Source of the DNA: an uncultured Roseburia sp.
GTDB lineage: Bacteria; Bacillota; Clostridia; Lachnospirales; Lachnospiraceae
Reading direction: 5' to 3'
DNA length: 64,000 bases
Assembly (NCBI GenBank): GCA_900548205.1
Contig: URJS01000005.1
Span: 3,814 to 67,813, forward strand
The notes under the pieces are model-generated. The model searched no databases. It had not been told where the DNA came from and saw only the letters and a program-made list of their open reading frames with translations. Positions 9,218 through 16,792 of the stretch are shown here, in pieces (position 1 is the first letter of the stretch; the number at the start of each line of letters is the position of its first letter). Position numbers and translations under genes: made by a program.

Positions 9218-9238
9218 AACAACGAGCGGCAAGCTTCG
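9218..9238 (-). repeat. partial copy of the 39-bp dispersed repeat
   Basis: These 21 bases match 18/21 to one end of the 39-bp repeat found complete at 11112, 43863 and 61414; the other half has diverged. It lies in the 340-base noncoding stretch 9052-9391, which otherwise holds the two palindromes, a CGCAGGAT/ATCCTGCG hairpin near 9151-9179 and the family-2 repeat. No gene is seen in it. Confidence 0.5.
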
Positions 9239-9290
9239 CTCGCCGCGCCGCGCATGATTGCGAAGCAATACTTCTGCTCATGCGGGTGCG

Positions 9291-9344
9291 CATCCCCCGG
9301 AGGGTTTTACTTTATATGAAACAAAGTTTCATAATAAAGCAAAA
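9291..9344. repeat. hairpin repeat, family 2, copy B
   Basis: ATCCCCCGGAGGG then TTTTACTTTATA repeats the sequence at 6573, and again a hairpin follows (ATGAAAC 9316-9322 with GTTTCAT 9326-9332, extended by TTTA/TAAA pairs). It is 3' of the small HPr-like gene and might act as its terminator. Confidence 0.6.
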
Positions 9345-9391
9345 AACAAGGGCATACCAACAGCGGCTGCCCCTATCTCCCATGTCGGACC

Positions 9392-9628
9392 TTAGCCCTC
9401 CATCAGAAATTTGATGATCTTTTCCGTGTCCCCCGGCTCGTATGCCACAACCTCAAGCTCCGGAATCTCGACGTCTGATTTTAAAATACTGGTCAGTGAA
9501 ACATACTGACACAGCTTTGATTTAAGATTCAGGCGATCCCCTTCTCCTGTCAAAAGCTCCACCTTTCCCTCACAGGAATCTACCACCTTAAAAAAGCCTT
9601 CTACATCCGTAATATTCTTGATCTTCAT
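9392..9628 (-). CDS. small conserved protein, HPr-like
   Basis: A 78-residue cytoplasmic protein, MKIKNITDVEGFFKVVDSC onward. The stretch LNLKSKLCQYVSL resembles the NAKS-SL segment of HPr phosphocarriers and the length fits, but no phosphorylatable His15 context is seen, so phosphotransfer is doubtful. The start at 9628 is fixed by GGAGGA five bases upstream; the upstream leader TTCCGAAGCG-TTTCC-like sequence is shared with trxA. It has its own intergenic surroundings, so no operon context helps. Function is not known to me. Confidence 0.7.
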   Translation of the reverse strand: MKIKNITDVEGFFKVVDSCEGKVELLTGEGDRLNLKSKLCQYVSLTSILKSDVEIPELEVVAYEPGDTEKIIKFLMEG

Positions 9629-9801
9629 ATTTATCCTCCATTCCGAAGCGATTTGACGCGCGGATGCGCGAGCCGCATTTTGGATCCGGCTCTGCGATTT
9701 GAATCTGCGACGCTTCAACACAAATTCACGCGTGCATCTTTTCCTTTTGTTTTCATAATTGTACCACTTTTTTCCTGAATTTCAAAACATTTTATAAAAA
9801 T

Positions 9802-10665
9802 TTAAACATATGGACTGTTTCGCGCCATGTCCCGCGCCTCTCTCGGCGTGCAGCCATACCGCTCCTTAAACATCCGGTAAAACAGCTTTTGATTAAAAAA
9901 TCCATGCTGCTCCAATATTTCCTGCACGCTCTTGTCCGTATGGAGCAGCTCCTGATAAATATGGTTAATACGCACCTGATTGACATATTGAATAAAAGAA
10001 TTTCCTGTATTCTGCTTAAAAAAACGACAGAAATATTCCCGGTTAAGTCCCAGCTCGTCCGCCGCCTCCTGCAGCGTAAGCTCCTCTCGGTAATGCTGCT
10101 CCACATAATCGCAGATACGCTCCAAACGCTCCATATTCCCGATTTTTGCGGCTGTGGCAGACAGCGTCACCGGATTGGCAAAATGCTCCATAAGACAGGC
10201 AAGAATATTTAAGATCAGAGCGGTGCTCTTAAGCTGATACGTCTTTTGCCGGTCCACATAAAGAACCGTAAGCTCCTTTAAAAAAGAACACAGGCTGCTG
10301 TAGGGCTCCTCTTGCTCCTTCGTCAGCCGCTGTCCGACACAGAGGATCTCAAACGGCTCTGCCTCCCCCATATAACGGCGCAGCAGCTGCCTTGACACAT
10401 GAATGCAGATTCCCATGGTCTGCGGCAGCTCATAAATAACCTCATGTACCTTTGCATAATCAATCACAATGGCGTCAAGAGGATTTAGCTCATAACGTCC
10501 GCCGTCCATATGCACTGTCGCATGTCCGTTTAGGATATAGAGAAGCTCAAGCTCCCTGTGCCAGTGAAACGGTGAATTATGCTTCATTGTCACAAAGCGG
10601 ATGTCAAAGCCGACGTCCGGCTTTAAATTCACGTTCTCATAAGTTCTGCCCTCTTTTCCGGACAT
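9802..10665 (-). CDS. AraC-family transcriptional regulator with cupin sensor
   Basis: This 287-residue regulator has an N-terminal cupin-like sensory half (HWHRELELLYILNGHATVHMDG at about 37-58, typical metal/sugar-binding fold) and a C-terminal double helix-turn-helix (TLQEAADELGLNREYFCRFFK at about 205-225, then FFNQKLFYRMFKERYGCTP). Such proteins usually respond to sugars. The start at 10665 has GGAGGG seven bases upstream. It is divergent from a 34-codon gene about 200 bases away, the only candidate target nearby. Confidence 0.9.
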   Translation of the reverse strand: MSGKEGRTYENVNLKPDVGFDIRFVTMKHNSPFHWHRELELLYILNGHATVHMDGGRYELNPLDAIVIDYAKVHEVIYELPQTMGICIHVSRQLLRRYMGEAEPFEILCVGQRLTKEQEEPYSSLCSFLKELTVLYVDRQKTYQLKSTALILNILACLMEHFANPVTLSATAAKIGNMERLERICDYVEQHYREELTLQEAADELGLNREYFCRFFKQNTGNSFIQYVNQVRINHIYQELLHTDKSVQEILEQHGFFNQKLFYRMFKERYGCTPREARDMARNSPYV

Positions 10666-10873
10666 TTCCAAGCCCTCCCTGTATGTATTTTCTGTCAGCT
10701 TTAAGTGCAGTATAGCAGTCATTTCCGTGCTGCACAATATAAAAAGTCAATATCGCCCTATTTTTTACTAATATCCTATCTGGTTTTACGCACGCTTCTC
10801 CTGTATCATAATACCTGTCAGATGACAAAACCTAACGCAAACAAAAAAGAAAATTCTTAAGGAGGAAACGATC

Positions 10874-10978
10874 ATGTTCAGAAAATTCAAGGCATATTTT
10901 ATGGAACACATTGATGCGATCGCTGCAGGTATGGCTGCATTAAATGCAGGGGATTCCTGTCCATATATCAGAGACTAG
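10874..10978 (+). CDS. 34-residue peptide
   Basis: A short reading frame (MFRKFKAYFMEHIDAIAAG to SCPYIRD) with an excellent ribosome site, AAGGAGG nine bases before the ATG, and a perfect intrinsic terminator 85 bases later. The first half is cationic and aromatic and could form an amphipathic helix; there is no signal sequence and a single Cys near the end. No family is recognised. It could be a membrane-active or signalling peptide or a regulatory leader; all of these are guesses. It is divergent from the AraC-type gene. Confidence 0.6.
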   Translation: MFRKFKAYFMEHIDAIAAGMAALNAGDSCPYIRD

Positions 10979-11063
10979 AAGTCAAGATAGCAGCTGCTTA
11001 TCATTCGTTGTACCAGAGATGACAGATAACATGCGGATCAGATACATCACGTTCCTCAGAAAG

Positions 11064-11111
11064 AATAAAATGGCAGCAACCGAAATCAGCTTCGGTTGCT
11101 GCCATTTTATT
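11064..11111. terminator. bidirectional intrinsic terminator
   Basis: A 21-bp perfect inverted repeat (11064-11084, 11091-11111) with a six-base loop and A/T-rich ends. It serves the 34-residue peptide gene (+) and the carAB-XRE operon (-), which ends at 11176. Confidence 0.9.
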
Positions 11112-11150
11112 GACATAAGAGTGGCTCGCGAAACGTGTCGCTCGTTGTTT
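11112..11150 (+). repeat. 39-bp dispersed hairpin repeat, copy 1
   Basis: This element starts directly after the U-tract of the preceding terminator. It is 34/39 identical to 43863-43901 and 31/39 to the reverse complement of 61414-61452. Its ends, ACATAAGAG and CTCGTTGT, form an imperfect inverted repeat. Confidence 0.75.
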
Positions 11151-11175
11151 TTGCACAATGCAGATCCCGTATGAT

Positions 11176-11373
11176 CTACTCCTCGACCGTAAATATTTCT
11201 TCAATAGAAACATCAAAGACCTTTGCGATATTCCATGCCAGCACCAGCGATGGATTATATCTTCCTTTTTCCAGATTTCCGATCGTCTCTCTGCGTACCC
11301 CAACCCGCTTCGCCAAGTCCTCCTGCTTCATATCATATTTTGCCCGATATTCTCTGATGCGGTTTTTAATCAT
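11176..11373 (-). CDS. XRE-family transcriptional regulator
   Basis: A 65-residue protein that is essentially one Cro/CI-type helix-turn-helix: MKQEDLAKRVGVRRETIGNLE at about 15-35, ending in the DVSIEEIF signature common to small Firmicute regulators. It should bind DNA as a dimer. The start at 11373 has AGGGGAG six bases upstream. It overlaps the end of the membrane-protein gene before it by eight bases. Such small XRE proteins are often paired with two- to four-helix membrane proteins, as here; the target is not known. Confidence 0.92.
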   Translation of the reverse strand: MIKNRIREYRAKYDMKQEDLAKRVGVRRETIGNLEKGRYNPSLVLAWNIAKVFDVSIEEIFTVEE

Positions 11374-11593
11374 ACACAGCTCCCCTTTGTTCTCTCCACT
11401 CCAAAACAATGAGAGCAGCGGTAAAAGCAAAAATTGTAACCGCAAAGCTCAATCCAAATGACATCGGAACAGCTTTTACAGAACCATACTGGTACACACA
11501 GAAAAACATAAACGGTACTAGAGAGAGCATCTCCGCCATAAATGCAAACGTGGCAGCCTTTTGCAGATTAAAAATGACTGCCTTACGGTTCAC
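11366..11593 (-). CDS. small two-helix membrane protein
   Basis: A 75-residue protein with two predicted membrane spans (about 13-34 and 45-65) and a charged C-terminus. It starts at a GTG that overlaps the carB stop (GTGA), with AGAGG almost touching it, and ends inside the XRE gene. Translation therefore looks coupled from carB through to the regulator. I do not recognise a numbered domain. It probably works with the XRE regulator as a sensor or anchor, which is inference from the pairing. Confidence 0.75.
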   Translation of the reverse strand: MNRKAVIFNLQKAATFAFMAEMLSLVPFMFFCVYQYGSVKAVPMSFGLSFAVTIFAFTAALIVLEWREQRGAVYD

Positions 11594-14500
11594 ACCTCTG
11601 CAATATTCACCGGCGTCAAAGTCTCCATCGCCGTCTCAAGACTCCGGGCAAGCGCATTTGCCGTATCCATCGCAGTAATACAGTACACGCCCGTCTCAAT
11701 CGCATTCCTGCGGATCAAAAATCCGTCGCGCGACTTATCTCCGTTCCCCTGTGTCGGTGTATCAATGACAAGATCGATCTTGTGTCCCAGAATCAGATCC
11801 AGCACATTCGGCGATTCCTGCGAAATTTTATTGACGCGCAGTGCATCGACTCCGTGCTCCTTTAAATACTTCGCCGTACTTCTTGTCGCATATATCTTAT
11901 AGCCGAGCGCCGCAAAACGCTTTGCAACCTCCACCGCCTCCGGCTTATCGGCATCCTTGACCGTCATGATCATCTGCTTATGCTTTGGCAGCGTCACTCC
12001 TGCACCAAGAAACGCCTTATAGAGCGCTTCGTTAAAGGTCTTTGCAATCCCCAGACACTCTCCGGTCGATTTCATTTCCGGTCCTAAGGAGATCTCCGCT
12101 CCGCGCAGCTTCTCAAACGAGAACACAGGCATCTTGATCGCAATGTAGTCTGCTGCGGGCGCAAGTCCCGGCTTACACCCAAGTCCGCGAATCGTATTTC
12201 CAAGAATCACCTTCGTCGCAAGGTCAACGATCGGAATCCCCGTCACCTTACTGATATACGGTACTGTACGGGAGGAACGCGGATTGACTTCAATCACATA
12301 AACCTCCTCATCCATTGCAATAAACTGGATATTGATCAGACCAACCACATGAAGCGCCTTTGCCAGACGCTTTGTGTACTCCACGATCGTTTCCTTCACA
12401 TGCTCGCTGATCGTCGGCGCAGGATAGACAGAAATACTGTCACCCGAATGGACGCCTGTCCGCTCGATATGCTCCATAATCCCCGGAATCAAAATATCCT
12501 CGCCGTCGCAAACCGCGTCCACCTCGATCTCCTTCCCCTGCAAATACTTGTCAACAAGAATCGGATGATCCTGCGCGATCCGGTTGATAATTCCGATAAA
12601 CTCCTCAATCTCCTCCTCATGAAAAGCAATCTTCATGCCCTGCCCGCCGAGCACATAAGACGGACGCACAAGTACCGGATAGCCAAGGCGATTTGCAACC
12701 TCCTTCGCCTCGTCTGCCGTAAATACCGTACCACCCGCCGCACGCGGGATCCCCGTCTCCTCAAGTATCCTGTCAAACAGCTCGCGATCCTCTGCCGCAT
12801 CCACATCCTCCGCCTGCGTTCCGAGAATCGGGACGCCCATCTTCATCAGGCTCTCCGTCAGCTTGATCGCCGTCTGACCGCCAAACTGCACCACCGCGCC
12901 GTCCGGCTGTTCAAGCCTCACGATCGCCTCAACGTCCTCCGGTGTCAGCGGCTCAAAATACAGCTTATCTGCAATATCAAAGTCTGTAGAAACCGTCTCC
13001 GGGTTATTGTTTACGATCACAGTCTCCCAGCCCTCCTTTGCAAACGCCCAGGTACAGTGCACGGAGCAATAATCAAACTCAATTCCCTGTCCAATGCGGA
13101 TGGGACCCGATCCTAAGACAAGCACCTTTTTTCTGTCTCCCGTCTCCTCCGCCTCGTTCTCGCTGCCAAACACCGAATAATAATAAGGCGTTGCCGCCGC
13201 AAATTCTGCCGCACAGGTATCTACCATCTTATAAGCCGCCACAATGCCATTCTCATAGCGCAGGTCGTGAATTTCCTCCTCGCTCCTTCCGGTCAGCTCC
13301 GCGATCACCTTATCCGGGAACTCGATGCGCTTTGCTTCCTTTAACAGCTCCGTCGTAAGCTCCTCCTGCTTTAACCGCCGCTCCATCTCCACAAGAATTG
13401 CCAGCTTGTCAATAAACCAGACATCAATTTTTGTGATCTCATGAATCTGCTCATAGGTGATACCCCGGCGCAGTGCCTCCGCGATCACCCAGATTCTGCG
13501 GTCATCCACCTTCTCTAACTGCTCCAGCAGCTCCTTTGTCGAAAGCGCTGAAAAATCATAGGAGAGCAGACTGTCCACATGCTGCTCCAGCGAGCGGATC
13601 GCCTTCATCAGCGCGCCCTCGAAATTATTGCAGATACTCATCACCTCTCCGGTCGCCTTCATCTGCGTTGTCAGTGTACGCTTCGCTGTCAAAAATTTAT
13701 CAAACGGCAGACGCGGAATCTTTACGACGCAGTAATCCAGCATCGGCTCAAAGCTTGCATAGGTCTTTCCGGTAATCGCATTTTTGATCTCATCTAACGT
13801 GTAGCCAAGCGCAATTTTTGCCGCTACCTTCGCAATCGGGTATCCGGTCGCCTTTGACGCGAGCGCCGAGGAACGGGAAACACGCGGATTGACCTCTATC
13901 ACGCAATATTCAAAGGAATCCGGCTTTAGCGCATACTGCACGTTGCAGCCGCCCGTGATATTTAACTCCGAAATGATATTGAGCGCAGACGTCCGCAGCA
14001 TCTGATATTCCTTATCGCCAAGTGTCTGCGACGGAGCAACCACGATCGAGTCTCCGGTGTGTACGCCGACCGGATCGATATTTTCCATGTTACAAACCGT
14101 AATGCAGTTGCCGTTCGCATCCCGCATCACCTCATACTCAATTTCCTTCCAGCCTGCGATGCAGCGCTCCACAAGCACCTCGCCGACACGGCTTAGGCGC
14201 AGTCCGTTTGTCAAAATCTCCACAAACTCCGTCTCATCATGTGCGATGCCGCCGCCGCTCCCCCCAAGCGTAAACGCGGGACGAAGCACAACCGGATAGC
14301 CGATCGTATTTGTAAACTTAATGCCGTCCTGCACATTGCCCACAACGAGAGACGCCGCGCACGGCTCCCCGATCTTTTCCATTGTGTCCTTAAACGCCTG
14401 ACGGTCCTCCGCCTTAAAAATCGTCTCCGCCGTCGTGCCGATCAGCTTCACGCCGTACTTCTCCAAAATCCCTTTTTCCGCAAGCTCCATGCCGAGATTT

Positions 14501-14787
14501 AATCCTGCCTGACCGCCGAGCGTTGGAAGCAGGGAATCCGGTCGTTCCTTCTCGATAATCTGTGTGATCACCGGTACCGTCAAAGGCTCAATATAGACTG
14601 CGTCGGCAATTTCCTTGTCCGTCATGATCGTTGCCGGATTGGAATTGACAAGAACAACCTCTACGCCCTCCTCCTTTAAGGAGCGGCACGCCTGCGTTCC
14701 CGCATAATCAAACTCCGCCGCCTGTCCGATAATGATCGGACCGGAACCAATGACTAACACTTTTTTGATTTCTTTATTTCTTGGCAT
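11590..14787 (-). CDS. carB: carbamoyl-phosphate synthase, large subunit
   Basis: CarB uses ammonia from CarA, bicarbonate and two ATP to make carbamoyl phosphate for pyrimidines and arginine. At 1065 residues it is full length. Both homologous ATP-grasp halves are visible: VLVIGSGPIIIGQAAEFDY at the start and VLVLGSGPIRIGQGIEFDY near residue 560, with paired EVNPR metal/ATP motifs (EVNPRVSRSSALA, EVNPRSSRTVPYI). A C-terminal MGS-like allosteric domain (about 935-1065) ends the protein. It follows carA by 37 bases and overlaps the next gene by four bases. Confidence 0.97.
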   Translation of the reverse strand: MPRNKEIKKVLVIGSGPIIIGQAAEFDYAGTQACRSLKEEGVEVVLVNSNPATIMTDKEIADAVYIEPLTVPVITQIIEKERPDSLLPTLGGQAGLNLGMELAEKGILEKYGVKLIGTTAETIFKAEDRQAFKDTMEKIGEPCAASLVVGNVQDGIKFTNTIGYPVVLRPAFTLGGSGGGIAHDETEFVEILTNGLRLSRVGEVLVERCIAGWKEIEYEVMRDANGNCITVCNMENIDPVGVHTGDSIVVAPSQTLGDKEYQMLRTSALNIISELNITGGCNVQYALKPDSFEYCVIEVNPRVSRSSALASKATGYPIAKVAAKIALGYTLDEIKNAITGKTYASFEPMLDYCVVKIPRLPFDKFLTAKRTLTTQMKATGEVMSICNNFEGALMKAIRSLEQHVDSLLSYDFSALSTKELLEQLEKVDDRRIWVIAEALRRGITYEQIHEITKIDVWFIDKLAILVEMERRLKQEELTTELLKEAKRIEFPDKVIAELTGRSEEEIHDLRYENGIVAAYKMVDTCAAEFAAATPYYYSVFGSENEAEETGDRKKVLVLGSGPIRIGQGIEFDYCSVHCTWAFAKEGWETVIVNNNPETVSTDFDIADKLYFEPLTPEDVEAIVRLEQPDGAVVQFGGQTAIKLTESLMKMGVPILGTQAEDVDAAEDRELFDRILEETGIPRAAGGTVFTADEAKEVANRLGYPVLVRPSYVLGGQGMKIAFHEEEIEEFIGIINRIAQDHPILVDKYLQGKEIEVDAVCDGEDILIPGIMEHIERTGVHSGDSISVYPAPTISEHVKETIVEYTKRLAKALHVVGLINIQFIAMDEEVYVIEVNPRSSRTVPYISKVTGIPIVDLATKVILGNTIRGLGCKPGLAPAADYIAIKMPVFSFEKLRGAEISLGPEMKSTGECLGIAKTFNEALYKAFLGAGVTLPKHKQMIMTVKDADKPEAVEVAKRFAALGYKIYATRSTAKYLKEHGVDALRVNKISQESPNVLDLILGHKIDLVIDTPTQGNGDKSRDGFLIRRNAIETGVYCITAMDTANALARSLETAMETLTPVNIAEV

Positions 14788-14824
14788 CTTCTATTCTCCC
14801 TTCCGTCGTCCAAACACCGCGCGC

Positions 14825-15898
14825 CTATGACATCATTGCAATAAAACGGTCGAATAAATACGCAGAATCCTGCGGTCCCGGGCAAGCCTCTGGATGAAAC
14901 TGCACCGTAAAAATATTTTTTCCTACATAAGCAAGCCCCTCGTTCGTACCGTCATTCACATTGACAAATGCAGGCTTTGCCACGTTCTCATCCAACGTCG
15001 TTGTATCTACCACATATCCGTGATTCTGCGAGGAAATATAGACGCGTCCGGTCGCAAGATCCTTCACCGGATGATTGCCCCCGCGATGTCCGTATTTCAT
15101 CTTATGCGTGTCTGCTCCGGTTGCAAGCGCCATCAGCTGATGTCCGAGGCAAATCGCAAAAATCGGTATGTCCGATTCATACAGCTTACGGATTTCTTTG
15201 ATGATTTCCGCACAGTCCTTCGGATCACCCGGTCCATTGCTCAGCATAATACCGTCGGGATTGGATGCTAAAATCTCCTCCGCTGTCGTGTGCGCCGGAT
15301 AGCTTGTCACCTCACAGCCCCGCGCTGCCAGTGACCGTGCAATATTATTCTTCGCGCCAAAATCAAGCAGCGCCACTTTCTTGCCTGCCGCCTTCTGTCC
15401 GCCCTTTAATACCCACTTCTCCCTGCAGGTTACCTTCTCCACCACGTTTCCGGTCTGATACGCCTGAATCCGCGGCAAAAGCTCATCCAGCTCATAGCGC
15501 TCATTTGTGGTGATCATGCCGTTCATCGTTCCCTTTTCCCGCAAAAGCTTGGTGAGCGCACGCGTATCGATCCCTGCGATTCCCGGAATATCGTTCTTCC
15601 TTAAAAAGTCCTGGATCGTCCCCTCACAGCGGAAATTACTCGGCATTCTCGATAACTCCCGCACGATATAGCCGTCCGTCCACGGACGGGCAGACTCCAT
15701 ATCCGGAGTAATGCCGTAATTCCCAATCAGAGGATATGTCATTACAACTGCCTGTCCGGCATAAGATGGGTCTGTCAAAACCTCAAGGTATCCGGTCATC
15801 GACGTATTAAATACAATCTCACTGATGACTTCTCTCGTTGAGCCAATGCTCTCTCCTTCAAATACAGTTCCGTCTTCCAGTATCAAAAATGCTCTCAT
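14825..15898 (-). CDS. carA: carbamoyl-phosphate synthase, small subunit
   Basis: CarA is the glutaminase subunit that feeds ammonia to CarB. At 357 residues it is normal. The N-terminal domain begins MRAFLILEDGTVFEGESIG; the class I amidotransferase domain has the nucleophile elbow FAICLGHQLM and the His-Glu pair in FHPEACPGP. The start at 15898 follows a GGACAGAGAG site and matches the family; longer in-frame starts would run into the leader hairpins. First gene of the car operon. Confidence 0.96.
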   Translation of the reverse strand: MRAFLILEDGTVFEGESIGSTREVISEIVFNTSMTGYLEVLTDPSYAGQAVVMTYPLIGNYGITPDMESARPWTDGYIVRELSRMPSNFRCEGTIQDFLRKNDIPGIAGIDTRALTKLLREKGTMNGMITTNERYELDELLPRIQAYQTGNVVEKVTCREKWVLKGGQKAAGKKVALLDFGAKNNIARSLAARGCEVTSYPAHTTAEEILASNPDGIMLSNGPGDPKDCAEIIKEIRKLYESDIPIFAICLGHQLMALATGADTHKMKYGHRGGNHPVKDLATGRVYISSQNHGYVVDTTTLDENVAKPAFVNVNDGTNEGLAYVGKNIFTVQFHPEACPGPQDSAYLFDRFIAMMS

Positions 15899-15916
15899 TC
15901 TCTCTGTCCTTTCTGC

Positions 15917-15962
15917 AAAAAAAAAAACGTTTCCGTTTTTTTTCAAATGCAGGCGAACCTGC
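15917..15962 (-). promoter_or_regulatory. leader hairpins before carA
   Basis: In the roughly 77-base leader two hairpins follow one another: GCAGG-TTCG-CCTGC (15949-15962) with a UUCG tetraloop, then A8-CG-GAAA-CG-T11 (15917-15943), which has a GAAA loop and ends in a U-tract 18 bases before the carA start. The second resembles an attenuator, although its stem has only two G-C pairs. No PyrR-binding consensus was found. Confidence 0.5.
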
Positions 15963-15982
15963 TTGGTGTTCAAATTGTAAAA

Positions 15983-16011
15983 AGTTTATCATATCATTCT
16001 GTATTTTTCAA
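15983..16011 (-). promoter_or_regulatory. promoter of carAB
   Basis: TTGAAA (16006-16011), 17 bases, then an extended -10, TGATAAACT, with the hexamer at 15983-15988. The predicted transcript starts about 77 bases before carA. Confidence 0.65.
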
Positions 16012-16163
16012 CCTTTTCTGTAACAAAAGAACGGTCATCAAGCGCTGCGAGATGCCCTTATACCAAAATACACGGCAGAAAGGAAAAAATTACCAATCCT
16101 TCCCACCGTGATGCCTTCTTTTTCCTATAACGCCCTGCCACGTCTCCTCACAGGAAGCCGCCT

Positions 16164-16760
16164 TTAGAGCATCATCTGCCAGAAGGTCGCTCCAACCAGA
16201 ATCAGTGTGCAAAAAGTCAGAACACCTGCGGCAATCACTGCCGCGTGCCACGTTTTGATCCTTCTGATCCGGTAAACAACCTCGGTACGCTTTGGTAAAA
16301 TCGCTGCTGCACGTCCCTCCAGAGGCAGGAAAATCCCCACCGCTGCATTTGGGATCATGCCAAAGCCTCTGTGATAAAAATACCGTGCCGCCGCCATAGG
16401 CAGCACATGGACAGTGATCCGCTCCTGATGATACACGTCTCTTGCACATGTACACATTGTATATAAAAGCCGTGTGCCGATCCGTTCCCCAAATCGCTGC
16501 GGAATGACATAGAGCATAGTGATATGACCGCCCGGCTGCATCCCGGCAACTCCGCATAAACGCTCTGCCTCAAACGCTCCCCACAAAAGCAGTCTGCCCT
16601 CAGACATCTCGCGCCGGAGCGTCTCTGTGTTCACATAGGCATAGAACTGTTCCGCCTCGCTCTGCGAGCGGAGATACCGCCGCATGTAAGTCTCAAATAC
16701 CTCATGCGTCATCTCTACCGCCGCCTGTACTTCCCTCTCATCTAACCGTCGTATCTCCAT
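16164..16760 (-). CDS. GNAT N-acetyltransferase with C-terminal membrane anchor
   Basis: A 198-residue protein. Residues 1 to about 155 form a GNAT domain with strand MLYVIPQRFGERIGTRLLYT, where RFGERIG stands in for the usual Q/RxxGxG/A acetyl-CoA loop. A single membrane span at about 172-194 ends the protein, which is uncommon in the family and would place the enzyme on the inner face. AAGGATG precedes the start. It begins 32 bases after the glpK stop, so the two are probably cotranscribed. The substrate is unknown. Confidence 0.8.
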   Translation of the reverse strand: MEIRRLDEREVQAAVEMTHEVFETYMRRYLRSQSEAEQFYAYVNTETLRREMSEGRLLLWGAFEAERLCGVAGMQPGGHITMLYVIPQRFGERIGTRLLYTMCTCARDVYHQERITVHVLPMAAARYFYHRGFGMIPNAAVGIFLPLEGRAAAILPKRTEVVYRIRRIKTWHAAVIAAGVLTFCTLILVGATFWQMML

Positions 16761-16792
16761 CCAATGTCATCCTTTCCGCCATTATGCGTCCC

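Noticed and set aside
9052..9391. CRISPR-like array from several short repeats
   Set aside because: The repeats are different dyads, not regularly spaced identical units.
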